The notes under the pieces were generated by a model. That model saw only the letters and a list, made by a program, of their open reading frames with translations, was not told the origin of the DNA and did no database searches. The position numbers and the translations under genes are program-made. From assembly GCA_025266875.1 (NCBI GenBank), contig JALLLT010000005.1:620001-684000 (forward strand): a DNA stretch of 64,000 bases. Direction: 5' to 3'. This document shows positions 22,888 through 34,063 of the stretch, in pieces; the first letter of the stretch is position 1; every line of letters begins with the position of its first letter. Origin of the DNA: Fennellomyces sp. T-0311 (lineage: Eukaryota > Mucoromycota > Mucoromycetes > Mucorales > Lichtheimiaceae).

Positions 22888-24967
22888 ATGTCGCAGGGAG
22901 CCACGCGACAATGGGGTGTCACTGCACCGATTTCATTAGCAGCGTCCCCTGCACATGAGTTAGAGCTGGACGTTGAATTATTGAGCATTCTGCAAGATCT
23001 TGGACTCTATGAAAATGAACACGATGCACAAAAGCGGTAGCGTGCCCTTTCATTCATACAAAAAAGACATTGAGGAGAGAACACTGAGGCTGATTTTCAG
23101 TAATGAATACATCGTGTTAGAGTCATCGTTCTGCAAAAGTTGGACAAAATCGTTAAAGACTTTGTTTCTCTCGTCGGCAAGTTAAAGGGAATTCCAGAAT
23201 CGCTTGCAAGAGAAGCTGGTGGAAAGATCTTTACGTTTGGAAGTTACCGTTTGGGAGTGCATGGAGCAGGTATCTATTGTACCAGCTTTATGTCCAAGTG
23301 TCGCCTTCGTCAACTGATGTATCTATAAGGTTCTGATATCGATGCACTGTGCGTTGTTCCGAAACATGTGGAAAGAGACCACTTTTTCACAATCATGTAC
23401 GATATGCTCAAGGAACAGCCAGACGTAACTGAATTGACGGTACGAAGAGTTCAATTGCATCAACAAACGAACAAACGAAAAAAACTCATATCGTCCTTAT
23501 GTAGGCGGTCACCGATGCTTACGTACCTGTGATCAAGATGCACCTTTGTGGTATCCCTATTGACTTTGTCTGTGCTCGACTTGAACTCACGCGTATACCT
23601 GACGACCTCGACCTTTCGGATGACAACCTTTTGCGCCATCTGGACGAACGATGTGTACGCAGCTTGAATGGCACGCGTGTCGCTGACGAAATCTTGCGTC
23701 TCGTTCCTAACGTTTCAGTGTTTCGCACGGCATTGAGAACAATCAAATTCTGGGCAAAGCGGAGAGCGATCTATTCGAATGTTATGGGTTTCCTAGGCGG
23801 TATTGCATGGACACTCCTGGTTGCTAGGATATGTCAATTTTATCCGAACGTATGTGCAGCAACCATTGTCAGCCATTTCTTTCGCATCATGTACCAGTGG
23901 AAATGGCCTCATCCAGTGTTACTAAAGCCTACGGAGAGCGGAACCTTGGAGTTTCGCGTATGGGATAGCACGGTATGGCAGTTCTATGAGACATATGGCG
24001 AGGATGATTTACACGTTGTGGATAGATATACCCAGCTGATAGAAGCCATCGGATGCCAATTATTACTCCAGCCTATCCTTCCATGTGTGCAACACACAAC
24101 GTGACGGACTCAACGCGAGTGATCATGAGAAAGGAGTTTAAACGAGGTGCAGATACCATGGATAAGATTATGGTTGGCTCGGGGGTGTGGCTGGATCTGT
24201 TCGACAAGAGCGACTTTTTTCATGCATATAAACACTATCTGCAAGTGATTGTCTGCTCACAATCACCAGAATCACAATTGGAGTGGTAAGTAGTGGTAAT
24301 CAAAGGAAGAGAGATGATATTCATATAATGTAAAAGGTCGGGATTAGTCGAATCACGGTTGCGGCAGCTACTCCTTAAACTTGAACGTGTCGAGATGCTT
24401 GAGCTTGCGCATCTATATGCTCAAGGCTTTGATCGGGTTCACTATTGTCTCGACGAGCAAGAAAAAGACAACGTCAGGAATGGGATCTATGTGTCTGAGC
24501 GGACGTTCTTAATTGGCGAAAGAAGCACAGACCGGTATCACAAACAGCAGATCAAGACAACTGGTTGTTCAGAAGATCAATTGGCAGCTATGGGTGTAGT
24601 TTACTCGACTACATTCTACATTGGTCTCTATGTAGAGCCGAAAACAGGTACAGGTCTCATTGACGACAGTCGATCTGCACAGTGCGCTTATACGGGATGT
24701 AGACGGATCTTCAGGGCCACGGAAATTGGATTTGGTATGGCCGACCCAGTATTTCATCCATCTTGTCAAGAGCTGGAGTAAATTTGACGAGGCATCGATG
24801 GATATTGCGGTAAAGAACTTACGAAGGTAAGGTGGACACAGTGATGCGATTTGAGACAACGAAGGCTGATGGCAAACAGTTCAATGCTGCCGTCGGAGCT
24901 GTTGAACGAGGAGCGACACCTGAAGCTACCTCAAAAGAAGGTACTTGGATCTGTACAGGGCCACTGA
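22888..24967 (+). CDS. PAP1: Nuclear poly(A) polymerase
   Basis: Catalytic enzyme that adds poly(A) tails to cleaved pre-mRNA in the nucleus. Exons 22888-23036, 23121-23269, 23330-23439, 23505-23972, 24026-24285, 24337-24647, 24703-24826, 24880-24967; 552 aa, close to yeast Pap1 (568). The N-terminus RQWGVTAPIS is family-typical. The nucleotidyltransferase core reads [24 protein letters not shown], giving the two adjacent catalytic Asp, with the third in GIPIDFVCARL. The central domain has IKFWAKRR and GGIAWTLLVARICQ. A spliced junction creates IYPADRSHRMPIITPAYPSM. The RNA-binding domain ends with GPRKLDLVWP. The last exon (SSMLPSELLNEERHLK) is less certain: the transcript could stop at 24830 if the last intron is retained, or gain further exons up to 25131. 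Confidence 0.93.
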
Positions 24968-25440
24968 TGCCACGTCTCATTGGATTACAGAGTGGCCAAG
25001 GCGACGGGGCATCTGTACTGCAATCGATGGCAAGCCAAACAGAAGTCTTCGAGGACAACATGAGATGGGGCAAGGTTGGTCATCTCCATCTGGCACATAC
25101 CGATAGTCGCATGGGCTCGTTAAAGAAATGACACGCAGGGTACTTTATTTAAGCAGAGCATCTTTTGTTGTATTATATTCTTCATCCACTACTAGACATC
25201 TCAAGTAATGTAAATAACTGCTTGTTTATGGTTAGAAAAAGACGCCATGAGTCGTGTTCGATAAACGCTTGGGTGCTAGCAAGCAATGGTGTCGTCCTTT
25301 AGAGTGGGAGAGTGGTGGAGTCTATCACATGCAGTGTGTCAATTCGCTTGATCGTGCTACCGCTTTCTTTTAAGCAGCATTTGAGGTGACACAGAGAAAC
25401 AAAAATAATTTTGCCAAAAAAACCGAAAGGGGGGTTGGCA
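24968..25440. other. Short intergenic region / possible poly(A) polymerase 3' extension
   Basis: An open plus frame runs to a TGA at 25131 and could be a further spliced C-terminal exon of the poly(A) polymerase. The remainder is AT-rich and is the presumed promoter of the Sel1-repeat gene. Confidence 0.4.
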
Positions 25441-26986
25441 ATGAGCGCTGTAATGGAAGACTTTGAACAACTTGCCTCAAGAAAAGGCGTCTCAGCAGAG
25501 CTGTTTCTTTTGACAGGTACCCAGATCGCCGGAATCGTCTTGATGACATGCAATCGATTGACCTTGCACTATGCAGCCGTAGAGCTCATCAACGGCACCA
25601 ACTTTGTGCATCCATTATACGATGACGGAGCGCATCAACCCGATTTAGCACGCCTTGCCTTAAAATACCTTCGCACGAAAGCCGCCAAGGTGAGAACAAG
25701 GCCCATGCAGGAGTGCTGTAAGCGGCTTCTAACAGCTTTGGATTAGGGCGATATCGAAGCAAAGATCAAACTCAGTACAGTTCTGTTGAGTGATATTGCG
25801 ACGCACCAGGACAAACGCGAGGCCGAAATATGGGCAAGGAGTGTATTCGATCGCCGTTTATCGACGGCACTGACCTCTTGCATCGAAGGGTTGGAGGAGG
25901 ACCTTTTTGACAGCGTCCTCAAACAGGCTGACCAAGGATCGCCGGCCATGTGTCATCTTGTTGGCCTCGTACTTTTGGACGGTGTCGGTTTACCGAGAGA
26001 CCTTGAACGGGGAGTATCCTACCTCAAAAAGGCAGCCGATGCGGGTCACAACGGTGCTCGTGTTGAGCTTGCGGCTATTCTTGGAGACGCCTTTAAATAC
26101 CCCGGTGTGCATGATATCCAAGAGAGTTTATCATTATACGAAGAGGCAGCCAGCGACCAAGTGGAGGACAACCCACGACGACTCACAGCTTCGGACGCAA
26201 GAGCACTCACCGACCTCGCACGATTATATTACGAAGGGAACGATGATGGCGGGGTACCGCGCGACCGTGAAAAAGCCTATCGCTACGCACGACGTGTTGC
26301 CGAAGCGACAGGAGAGCAGTACTGTCAATACATCGTTGGTGACATTCTACTCCACGACAAGAAAGATGCGCGACAAGCCGTGTTTTGGCTGACACAGTCA
26401 GGTGAGCAAGGATTCCCGCTTGCCATCGAAACGTTGTCACGGCTTTATTATTACGGCCTCACTGCTGCCAAAATCAAGCGAGATTATGAACAAGCACACG
26501 AGTGGTGCATCAAAGGCGACGACATCTGGCCATCAGGATTGGGATTTTGCCAAACATGTTTGGGTGATATGTATCGGTCTGGGTTGGGTGTTCCCAAAGA
26601 CGTCATGAAGTCATTTGAGTACTACCAGAAAGCTGCAAGTCAGCAGGACGCTCCACAGAATTACGCACGATTCATGTTGGGGGAAATGTAAGCTTCACAG
26701 CCCGGAATACTTCTGGAAAAAGGAATTATTAACTTAGGGAGTGGCTAGGTTTTTTAAAGGAGAAGGATGGCCACAAGATTTTGCCGTTGCAACAGAATAC
26801 TACAAGTTGGCCGCAGCTGAAGATTATAAACCCGCACAAGACCGATTGGATCAATTGGCAGCAATGGAAGAAAAGAAGAAAGCTGAACAGGCGGCCACGG
26901 CAGCTGCTACCCGACGAAAGCCGTGGCAATTTTGGACTATATTTGGAGGAAGTAGACGGAAACCTGCGGCAGCAACAGCTTTATAG
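25441..26986 (+). CDS. Sel1-repeat (SLR/TPR-like) protein
   Basis: Scaffold-type solenoid protein of unknown specific role. Exons 25441-25689, 25747-26687 and 26749-26986; about 475 aa. At least five Sel1-like repeats are visible, with the pattern A-x-x-x-G-x-x-x-x-x-G-x-G-V-x-x-D-x-x-x-x-x-x-Y-x-x-A-A: GVGLPRDLERGVSYLKKAAD, a YYEGNDDGGVPRDREKAYRYARR copy, YRSGLGVPKDVMKSFEYYQK, and the copy GEMFFKGEGWPQDF split by the last intron. That intron uses the AG at 26747-26748; nearer AGs would break the frame. The C-terminus is Ala/Lys rich with a WQFWTIFGG patch. A further 60-nt in-frame intron (about 25517-25576) is possible. No membrane or signal sequence points to Hrd3, so I assign only the fold. 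Confidence 0.82.
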
Positions 26987-28311
26987 TGGATCCGCATATA
27001 CAATCACACACGCAAAAATACTATTACCATAGATTCCATCGCCCTTGCTCCTCCACTGCTAACTATAACTTAATGTGATACCCTCTCTTCATTTTGCTAG
27101 CCCCACATTCATGAATATTCAACTACACATCGTATATATATCTAAATCGCAAAATTTGTGAACTCAAAATATGCAATGTCTTTTATAAGCACGCTCGTAA
27201 GTATACTGCGGCATGTATCCAAAGAAAGCTGCATTATACATTACGTTACAGATCGGATATATGAACGTATACAGTACGTACGTTGGTTCTTTATGCGTAC
27301 ATACGTACAGCGATGCCATCAGCTCTCTGTATAAGTACGTCTGAGATTGTTCGCTTTGGAACAAATTATGTAGTAATATAAAATCCCAACAGTAAGTTTA
27401 TCAGACTGGCTTCTCAGTCGAGCAGACGGATGCTATTAGCTCAAAAAAGACAGTGTAAACGTATCCACTTACGTAATTAGTATGAAATATGTATATTTTT
27501 CTAGATAGGTAGATAAGTGTTAGTGGGCCTATTACCTTTGTGTGTAGTTTAGAATATTTCAAGTGATGTAAAACTCTAGAACGATATATACGTAGCAAGG
27601 AGTGTATAAAAGTATATTTTATGGATACAGCAAAGCTTCCGATGGAATGGATTTATTGCTGGCGCACAAGTAAATTGGGTTCATTGGGAGTCGATCAAGG
27701 GGATATGTATATAATGGCATCTCCTGCATTGATTCTTGGACTCATAATATATTGTCAGGTCGTATTGCTCCAAATTGAAACAATCGCTCAAAATGGTTCG
27801 TGCTAGCAAGAACATCTCATTAGCTATAACCTACTTGTGTGGTTTAGGTCCTTGATGGCTTACCTTGTTGACTTTACAGGACTGTCACTGCTATTCTCAC
27901 TGTTAATTGACACGCATGATGTAGCTCATAATGAATGTTAATAATGAACCATATATAGTGGGAATTAACTACGGATTTATATCATAAGTATTAGTCAACT
28001 ATTCAAACTGTTCCTCCGAGAATACCCAGAAAATATGGCGCTCAGCACGACAACATATATGCATAACTATTTGCTACTATGCCAGGAGCATTTGCTTAGC
28101 AATAGTGTGACAGGCGAAAGTGCATTTGTTACCATAGTGATAAAGTACAGTGAAATAGAGATAATGAAGTGCTATGTAGAAAGGAAAGCAAAAGCATGGA
28201 CATCTCAACTTTCGATGCTTGTGTCAGAAGCGCATTTTTAGGTGGCGTTGAACAAGGAAAAAAAAAATTATTTTTTTTCGGGTTTTGAGAAAAAAACCTC
28301 GTTCTTCCGAC
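26987..28311. other. Intergenic spacer
   Basis: AT-rich, no supported gene. Palindromic TACGTACG-type motifs lie near 27275 and 27303. Confidence 0.6.
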
Positions 28312-30240
28312 ATGACCAAACCATTCCACCAAAACAACAACCAGAAGCGTCGGTTTCAGCCAAACAAGTCCAATAACGGCAGGGTACAGAAGAACGATCG
28401 GCCAAACAACTACAACAAAAAGCCAAACCCTGGATCACAACAGCGTCGCAAGGCAAACTCTCGACCTGTTGATCGTGATCGATCGCAACCTAACAATGCG
28501 CCCGCACAAGTCAAAGCACCGCTGTTTGATCGTAGCCAATTGCAACCACAATGGTTATCAGCGCAGAGGGTTGGACCTGGCCTGATTAACGGTCAAAATA
28601 CCTGCTTTTTGAACTCTGTCTTGCAGTGTTTGACATACACACCACCACTGGCACAATATCTATTATCGGCCGGACATAAAAAACAATGTAAGGGCTCATT
28701 GTTGGCATGATTGGCTGGTTTTTGATCCATGTTATTTAAGGCAAGATGCCGGGATATTGTGCTCTTTGTTCCATGGAAACCCATATGTACAGGGTTTTTA
28801 AAGAGCCAAAGAGCACCATTCGTGGTGCAGCAATATTGCCAAAGTACTTTACTGCCAACCTTCAAGGTAAATAGCTGATTCGGATGACTCGTTGCGTATG
28901 CTAAACGATGCTATATCAGCCCTCTCCAAAACGCTCAGATTGCGTCGACAGGAGGACTCCCATGAGTTCTTGATGTTTTTATTTACCGCGTTCCAAAAAT
29001 CGCTGCTTCATGGTCTTGGGTAGGTTATATTAACGTAATCTGGGTTGCCCTGAAGTTAACATGATGTTGAAATATAGTAAAGTGAGCCCAGAAGTTGAGG
29101 AGTCGACCGTGCTGCATAGCATTTTCGGAGGTCGTGTCCAGTCGCAGGTCCGCTGTCACAGCTGTCAGGCGAAGTCCAACACATTCGAAGCATTTCTCGA
29201 CCTGAGTGTGGACATTCATCGCGCGAACTCCTTAGAAATGGCCCTAAAGAACTACGTCAAAGTCGATATGATTGGTGGAAGGGATCCAGACAGTAAATAT
29301 AAATGCTCGGGGTAAGTCTCAGTATGGATTTGTTTGGCTGTCGTATGGAGGAACTTATTATGAGTGTAGGTGCAACCAGAAAGTCAATGCTGGCAAACAG
29401 GTGACCATCCGCAGCCTGCCAACAATGATGATCGTGCATTTAAAGCGGTTCACTTTTGATCTTGAGCGAGGATATATGCGGAAGGTGTCGGAGAGGATAC
29501 AATACCCGGAGGTGCTTGACATGGCCCCCTATGTCAGCGACGAAGAAAAGTCAAAAATCAAAGGCAAATCAAAATATCGTCTGTATGGTGTCTTGGTCCA
29601 TCTTGGCCACAGCTGTAGCTCAGGACATTACTATGCATTCATCAAAAGCTCCGATGGACAGTGGTATATGATGGATGATGAAGAGGCAAGTGCTTTTGTG
29701 TAACTTTTAATGGATTAGCTAACAATGATTCGTTTACAGGTTACAAAAGTCACAAAGAAAGATGTTTTCAGAGAACAGGCATATATGCTTTTCTATGCAA
29801 ATGAGTCGGCATCAAATCAAGGCGGTGCTTCTAATGCAAAGGCGGCCCAAGAAGAACTCGCAAGTTCCAAGAAGGAACAAGAGGAGGCATTAAAGGACGT
29901 CAACGAAGAAAAGGAGGAGAGTATTACTGGAAAGCGACAGGCGAGCGATGAGGAGTCTCTCGAATCACCGCCTTTAAGCAAAAAGTCCAAGTCCAACGAC
30001 GAAGAGCAGCTCGTACCAGATGGAAATCAATCCTGGTATATACGGTCGGCCGACTTGCCATTCAGGTCATTACGAGGAAATCTTTCTCCTCCTACATTCA
30101 GTGCCGCAATCAATGACCCAAGTGCTTGGACTATCCGATCTACTGATGATGCAGTAAAGGAAGATGAGAAAAAACCAGCAAAGGATACCGTCGGCAAAAA
30201 GTCCCGGAGAAAGATTGCCCCTTGGGTAGTTGTCGGATAA
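28312..30240 (+). CDS. Ubiquitin-specific protease, USP36/Ubp10-like
   Basis: Cysteine deubiquitinase of the USP/UCH (C19) family; the USP36/42 and Ubp10 branch acts mainly in nucleus and nucleolus. Exons 28312-28687, 28741-28866, 28920-29019, 29078-29311, 29370-29685, 29740-30240; 550 aa. A basic, Asn/Gln-rich N-terminus precedes the Cys box (GLINGQNTCFLNSVLQCL), the QEDSHEFLMF box, two CxxC zinc pairs (CHSC and CSGC) and the His box (GHSCSSGHYYAFIKSSDGQW). The C-terminal tail is acidic then Lys-rich (GKKSRRKIAPW), fitting nucleolar targeting. The intron after the codons for DDEE appears to use a GC-AG pair (GCAAGT donor), which restores the QAYMLFY end of the fold. The Cys box has Gln where Gly is normal. 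Confidence 0.92.
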
Positions 30241-31849
30241 CCATTTCAGATTTTTTTACCCTTCTTAACATTTATTTAACCGTGATGTACATACGCACTC
30301 TTACTCATTTAATTATACATGCAAGCACAAGAGACATCCATCTCTGTTACTGTTTTCTGCCAGCATTTCCTGTTACGTTTATAAGCAATCATAGATCTCT
30401 CAAAGTAAAACGCTTTCGTATTGCAACCAATTCACATTACTGGATGTTGTTACTAAGCTGAGAATAGAAGTCTTGGATACACACAGCTCCGTAAAGGGCC
30501 AGGGTTGCTTTTATGGTGGTATAGACAGCATGTGAAATACCGACGCACGTCGATTTTAAATGGCTAAGAAACAAACCTTAAAGCTTTTCTTTTGGTAATA
30601 GTTCCCGTCGGGTACGTAATAATAATGTAACCAACAAAAAAAACTCTCAGCTGATATTCCGTTCTACGAGTCAAAGCAAAGGCCCATGTCGATTTATCAC
30701 TTATCGAATCAAACCAGTGTATACTGACACCACTGATGGATCCAAGCTTAAACTAAGATATCAAGCTGATAACCAAGCACTACTATTTTTTTTGCACAGA
30801 GTATTTGCCGATAAATGTTAGGACTCGATATAGCCACAAGAATTTAAAAAGTAACAAATATAGTTATATACGTACGTTGGCGAAGGAGCCGTGTTATCCA
30901 TGTCGTATAAAATACTGAGGGATAATAAGCGCGTGTGCATTGCTATGCAGTATTGTTCGTATGTCGTGTGGAACAGAAGCTTGAGAAATAGGGTAAAAAC
31001 GGAGCCAGAGGCCTATGTCTCTGGCCTAGGAGCAATAGTAAACGACCAACGTAGCATCTTGTATGACTTGCGAGTACAGGGGCGCGGGCAATGAGACGAA
31101 TACGATTCGTAGAGTCCGTTTTGACGGGTTTCCTAATAAGGATTGTTCTCATTCGTAATGCCATCGGAAAAGCTTTTTTGATCGTACCACTGAACATCTT
31201 TTTCTTTTTACTTTTGACAGCAACTTTGACCGCGAATAACTTTCGTAATATCCCCTGTAGAGGTTTATTTTCGGTCACATAAATATACCAGCTTGTCTTT
31301 AGAACAATGAGACCACGAAAATGGATTTCTAGAAGGGTTACGTTGCTATATAATACTTTGGGATAAAATCCAGTCATGACCTTATATTTTGTCAGCGCAC
31401 AAGTCCGTTGTTACATTGTTACATTGCCATCGTGATATGGTACCACGAGCAACATTTTTCCGCTTGTACATCCGAGGTTCCAAATCCTTCACTAATCCAC
31501 AATTTCTACATATACAGAGGCGATCTTGGTACAAAAATGTTGACGGTGCGCGCTTTTCTTTATAATGAAGCCCATTTTTCCCATGTTTATTGCGACGTTT
31601 GCGCATAAATCCAAACCAAACAACTTTGACACCTTCCATAAACAGATACACCCTAGTCGTGACACAGAGATCATCTGCCTCTGAATTTTTAGCCCATTGT
31701 GACACATCAATCCATATGATACTGTAGTTCTGGAAGCCGTTATCAGATCAACATTTTTCAATCTCCTTTTCTTCGCTCACGCATTATATAAAATCCTTTT
31801 TTTCGCATACCTTGGGATCGACACTCTTTTCCGACTACGCGGTTTTACC
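30241..31849. other. Intergenic spacer
   Basis: AT-rich with no recognisable gene. A TACGTACGTTGG motif at 30869-30880 is identical to one at 27275-27286. The last few hundred bases are the upstream region of the siderophore-type transporter. Confidence 0.6.
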
Positions 31850-34063
31850 ATGTCCGATGTGGATCATACACTACCTGGCGTCAAGAAGATTGAGCTTATT
31901 CAGCTCTTACGCTCACGATGGGATTTGGTCCTCATGTTTGGCGGGTATGTGGCCTAGCTTTCATTTACTCCAGACCTTTTTACTAATTTTTTTATGTATT
32001 GTCCAGCCTAATTCTTATGAATTGGGCTTCTGGATGGGAGGGCTACATGGTGAATTCCATCACTTCGACCGTGGCTTCCATTTTCAATTCCATGAACCTC
32101 GTGAGCGTCATTAGTACAACGACTTCGATCTTGCGCAGTGTATTATTTCCAATTTTCTCACGACTGTCTGATCTACTGGGAAGAACCGAAGTTTATACAT
32201 TTTCATTTGTGTTCCATGTTGTCTCGTTCGTTATCTGCGCAACAGCACAAAACTTCGGTACTGTTGTGGTAAGTAATTAACAACCTTGCAGATAGCGTAG
32301 CTTATTGATGTGATTCACTTTAGGGTGGGCGGGTTGTAAGCTCTATTGGTGATGTGGGTCTCCGAATTATGGGTCTATCACTTGTTGGCGGTACGTCATC
32401 AACGTACGGAGTTGTGATTTTCGTGTCATACTAATATGTCAAATACTTTTTTTCTGGATTTAGACATGACAAACAAGCTTAATCGTGGTCTCTTCCATGG
32501 TCTATACCAGCTACCACTATTGATCAACTTTTTCGTCCCCCCACTTGTTGCTGATAAACTTATGGAGAAAGAAGATAACTGGCGCTGGGCGTTCGGTCAC
32601 CTTCCCCTTGTCCTCCTTGTCTGTGAATTACCCTTCATGGTGATTGCCTGGAAGCTTCAACGAAGAATGTACCATCATCCTATGTGGATAGAGTACAAGC
32701 AAGAAAGACGAGAACGTGAAGGACCCGTTTCTCCTATGGAGTTTATCAAGAAATGCCTGGTGCTGATTGATATCGTTGGCTGTACCCTCCTCGTCGGTGC
32801 TCTCGCCATGACATTACTGCCGTTTATTCTTTCCAAATCCGTCTGGGGCGGATGGGCTACCGGTGAGCTCTAATAGCCTATGGTCGAAAGTTTATACTAA
32901 TGGCTATGCATGATACTTTAGCACGAACATTGGGTACCCTCTGTGGCGGTATCGTGGCATGGATTCTGTTGGGTATTTGGGAGTGGAAATATGCCAAACA
33001 ACCTTTGATTCCTATGACACGCTGGGAGAACCGCACACCTATATATGGCTCACTTGCGGCTGCTGTGATCACGCTTGTTTCTTCGCTTAATTGGACCTAC
33101 TTCTTTTCGTTCATCCAAGTCACACGTCGAGCAAGCATTACCAGAGCAACGTATATCCGAAATGGCTATCGTGTTGCTTTCACAATCACACAGCCCATTG
33201 TTGGATTTTTGATGATGAAGACCAAGGTCTGGCGCCCGTTCGTCTGGGCAGGAATGGCTCTTTTCGTTCTTGGTGTTGGTCTGATGATTCCTGCCCGTCA
33301 ACCGGACGCCTCAGATGCGTTTATGACAATAACCCAAGTCATCTCAGGCATTGGAGCTGGAGCGATTGATATTCCTATCATCGTTGCACTTCAGAGTTCT
33401 GTCCCTCACAATGGTAAATATCTTTGTCGGCGTATGGATTGAGAAAGTAAAATAACCTTTAAAAAACGTAGATCTTGCCATGGTTACTGCTCTCTTCCAG
33501 TAAGTTGTCCTGAATGTTACAAATTGCAAAAAGTTTTTAACTCTATATTTTTTTTTAACCAAAAAAAGATTCACAGGCACCATTGGTGGAAGTGTCGGCT
33601 CAACCATTTCTGGAGCTGTATGGAATGCCATTCTTCCAGATGAGCTTGCAAAACATGTTCCCGGTGAATTTGATGCCAAAAAAGCTGCTGGCAGCTTCAT
33701 GTATGTCTGGGGCTTACCTGAAGAACAATACAACGGTGCTGTGACCGCGTATGGCAACTCTCAAAAGATTCTTTCTATTATTGCTGTATGCTTGACTGTG
33801 ATTGCTTTTGCATTTACCCTTCCCATGAAGAGTTTCGGGTTGGATGAATCAATTGATCGTCACTTTAACAGAAAAATGAATCCTGATGGTATGTTTGACT
33901 TGTCAAGAAAAGCTATTTATCAATCCTAACTCCAGATCTTCTAGGTGATGCCGATCTCGCTGAAATCAAATCGCAATTTAGCGGCGCTGACGAGAAGCAA
34001 CCTCACAAGGAAGACGTCGAAAATGGTCAATCTGATAAACAGCAAATACCCAGAAAACAGTAG
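31850..34063 (+). CDS. Siderophore-iron transporter-type MFS protein (ARN/Sit1/MirB-like)
   Basis: Major facilitator of the siderophore:H+ symporter (DHA3/SIT) kind, expected in the plasma membrane or endosomes. Exons 31850-31944, 32007-32268, 32324-32390, 32464-32862, 32922-33413, 33472-33499, 33569-33888, 33945-34063; 593 aa with 12-14 predicted hydrophobic helices. Family marks are the first helix run with SGWEGYMVNSITSTV, FSRLSDLLGRTEVY (MFS loop 2-3 motif), GGRVVSSIGDVGLRIM, the NRGLFHGLYQLPLLINFFVPP region, NWRWAFG, and the late loop ending WGLPEEQYNGAVTAYGNSQKILS. One exon is only 28 nt. The C-terminal tail is hydrophilic and acidic. The substrate is not knowable from the sequence; uptake of ferric xenosiderophores or rhizoferrin is an inference from the family. 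Confidence 0.9.

Noticed and set aside
26731..26748. Nearer AG acceptors for the last Sel1-repeat exon
   Set aside because: They either shift the frame or hit a TAG; only the AG at 26747-26748 gives the Sel1 consensus GEMFFKGEGWPQD.
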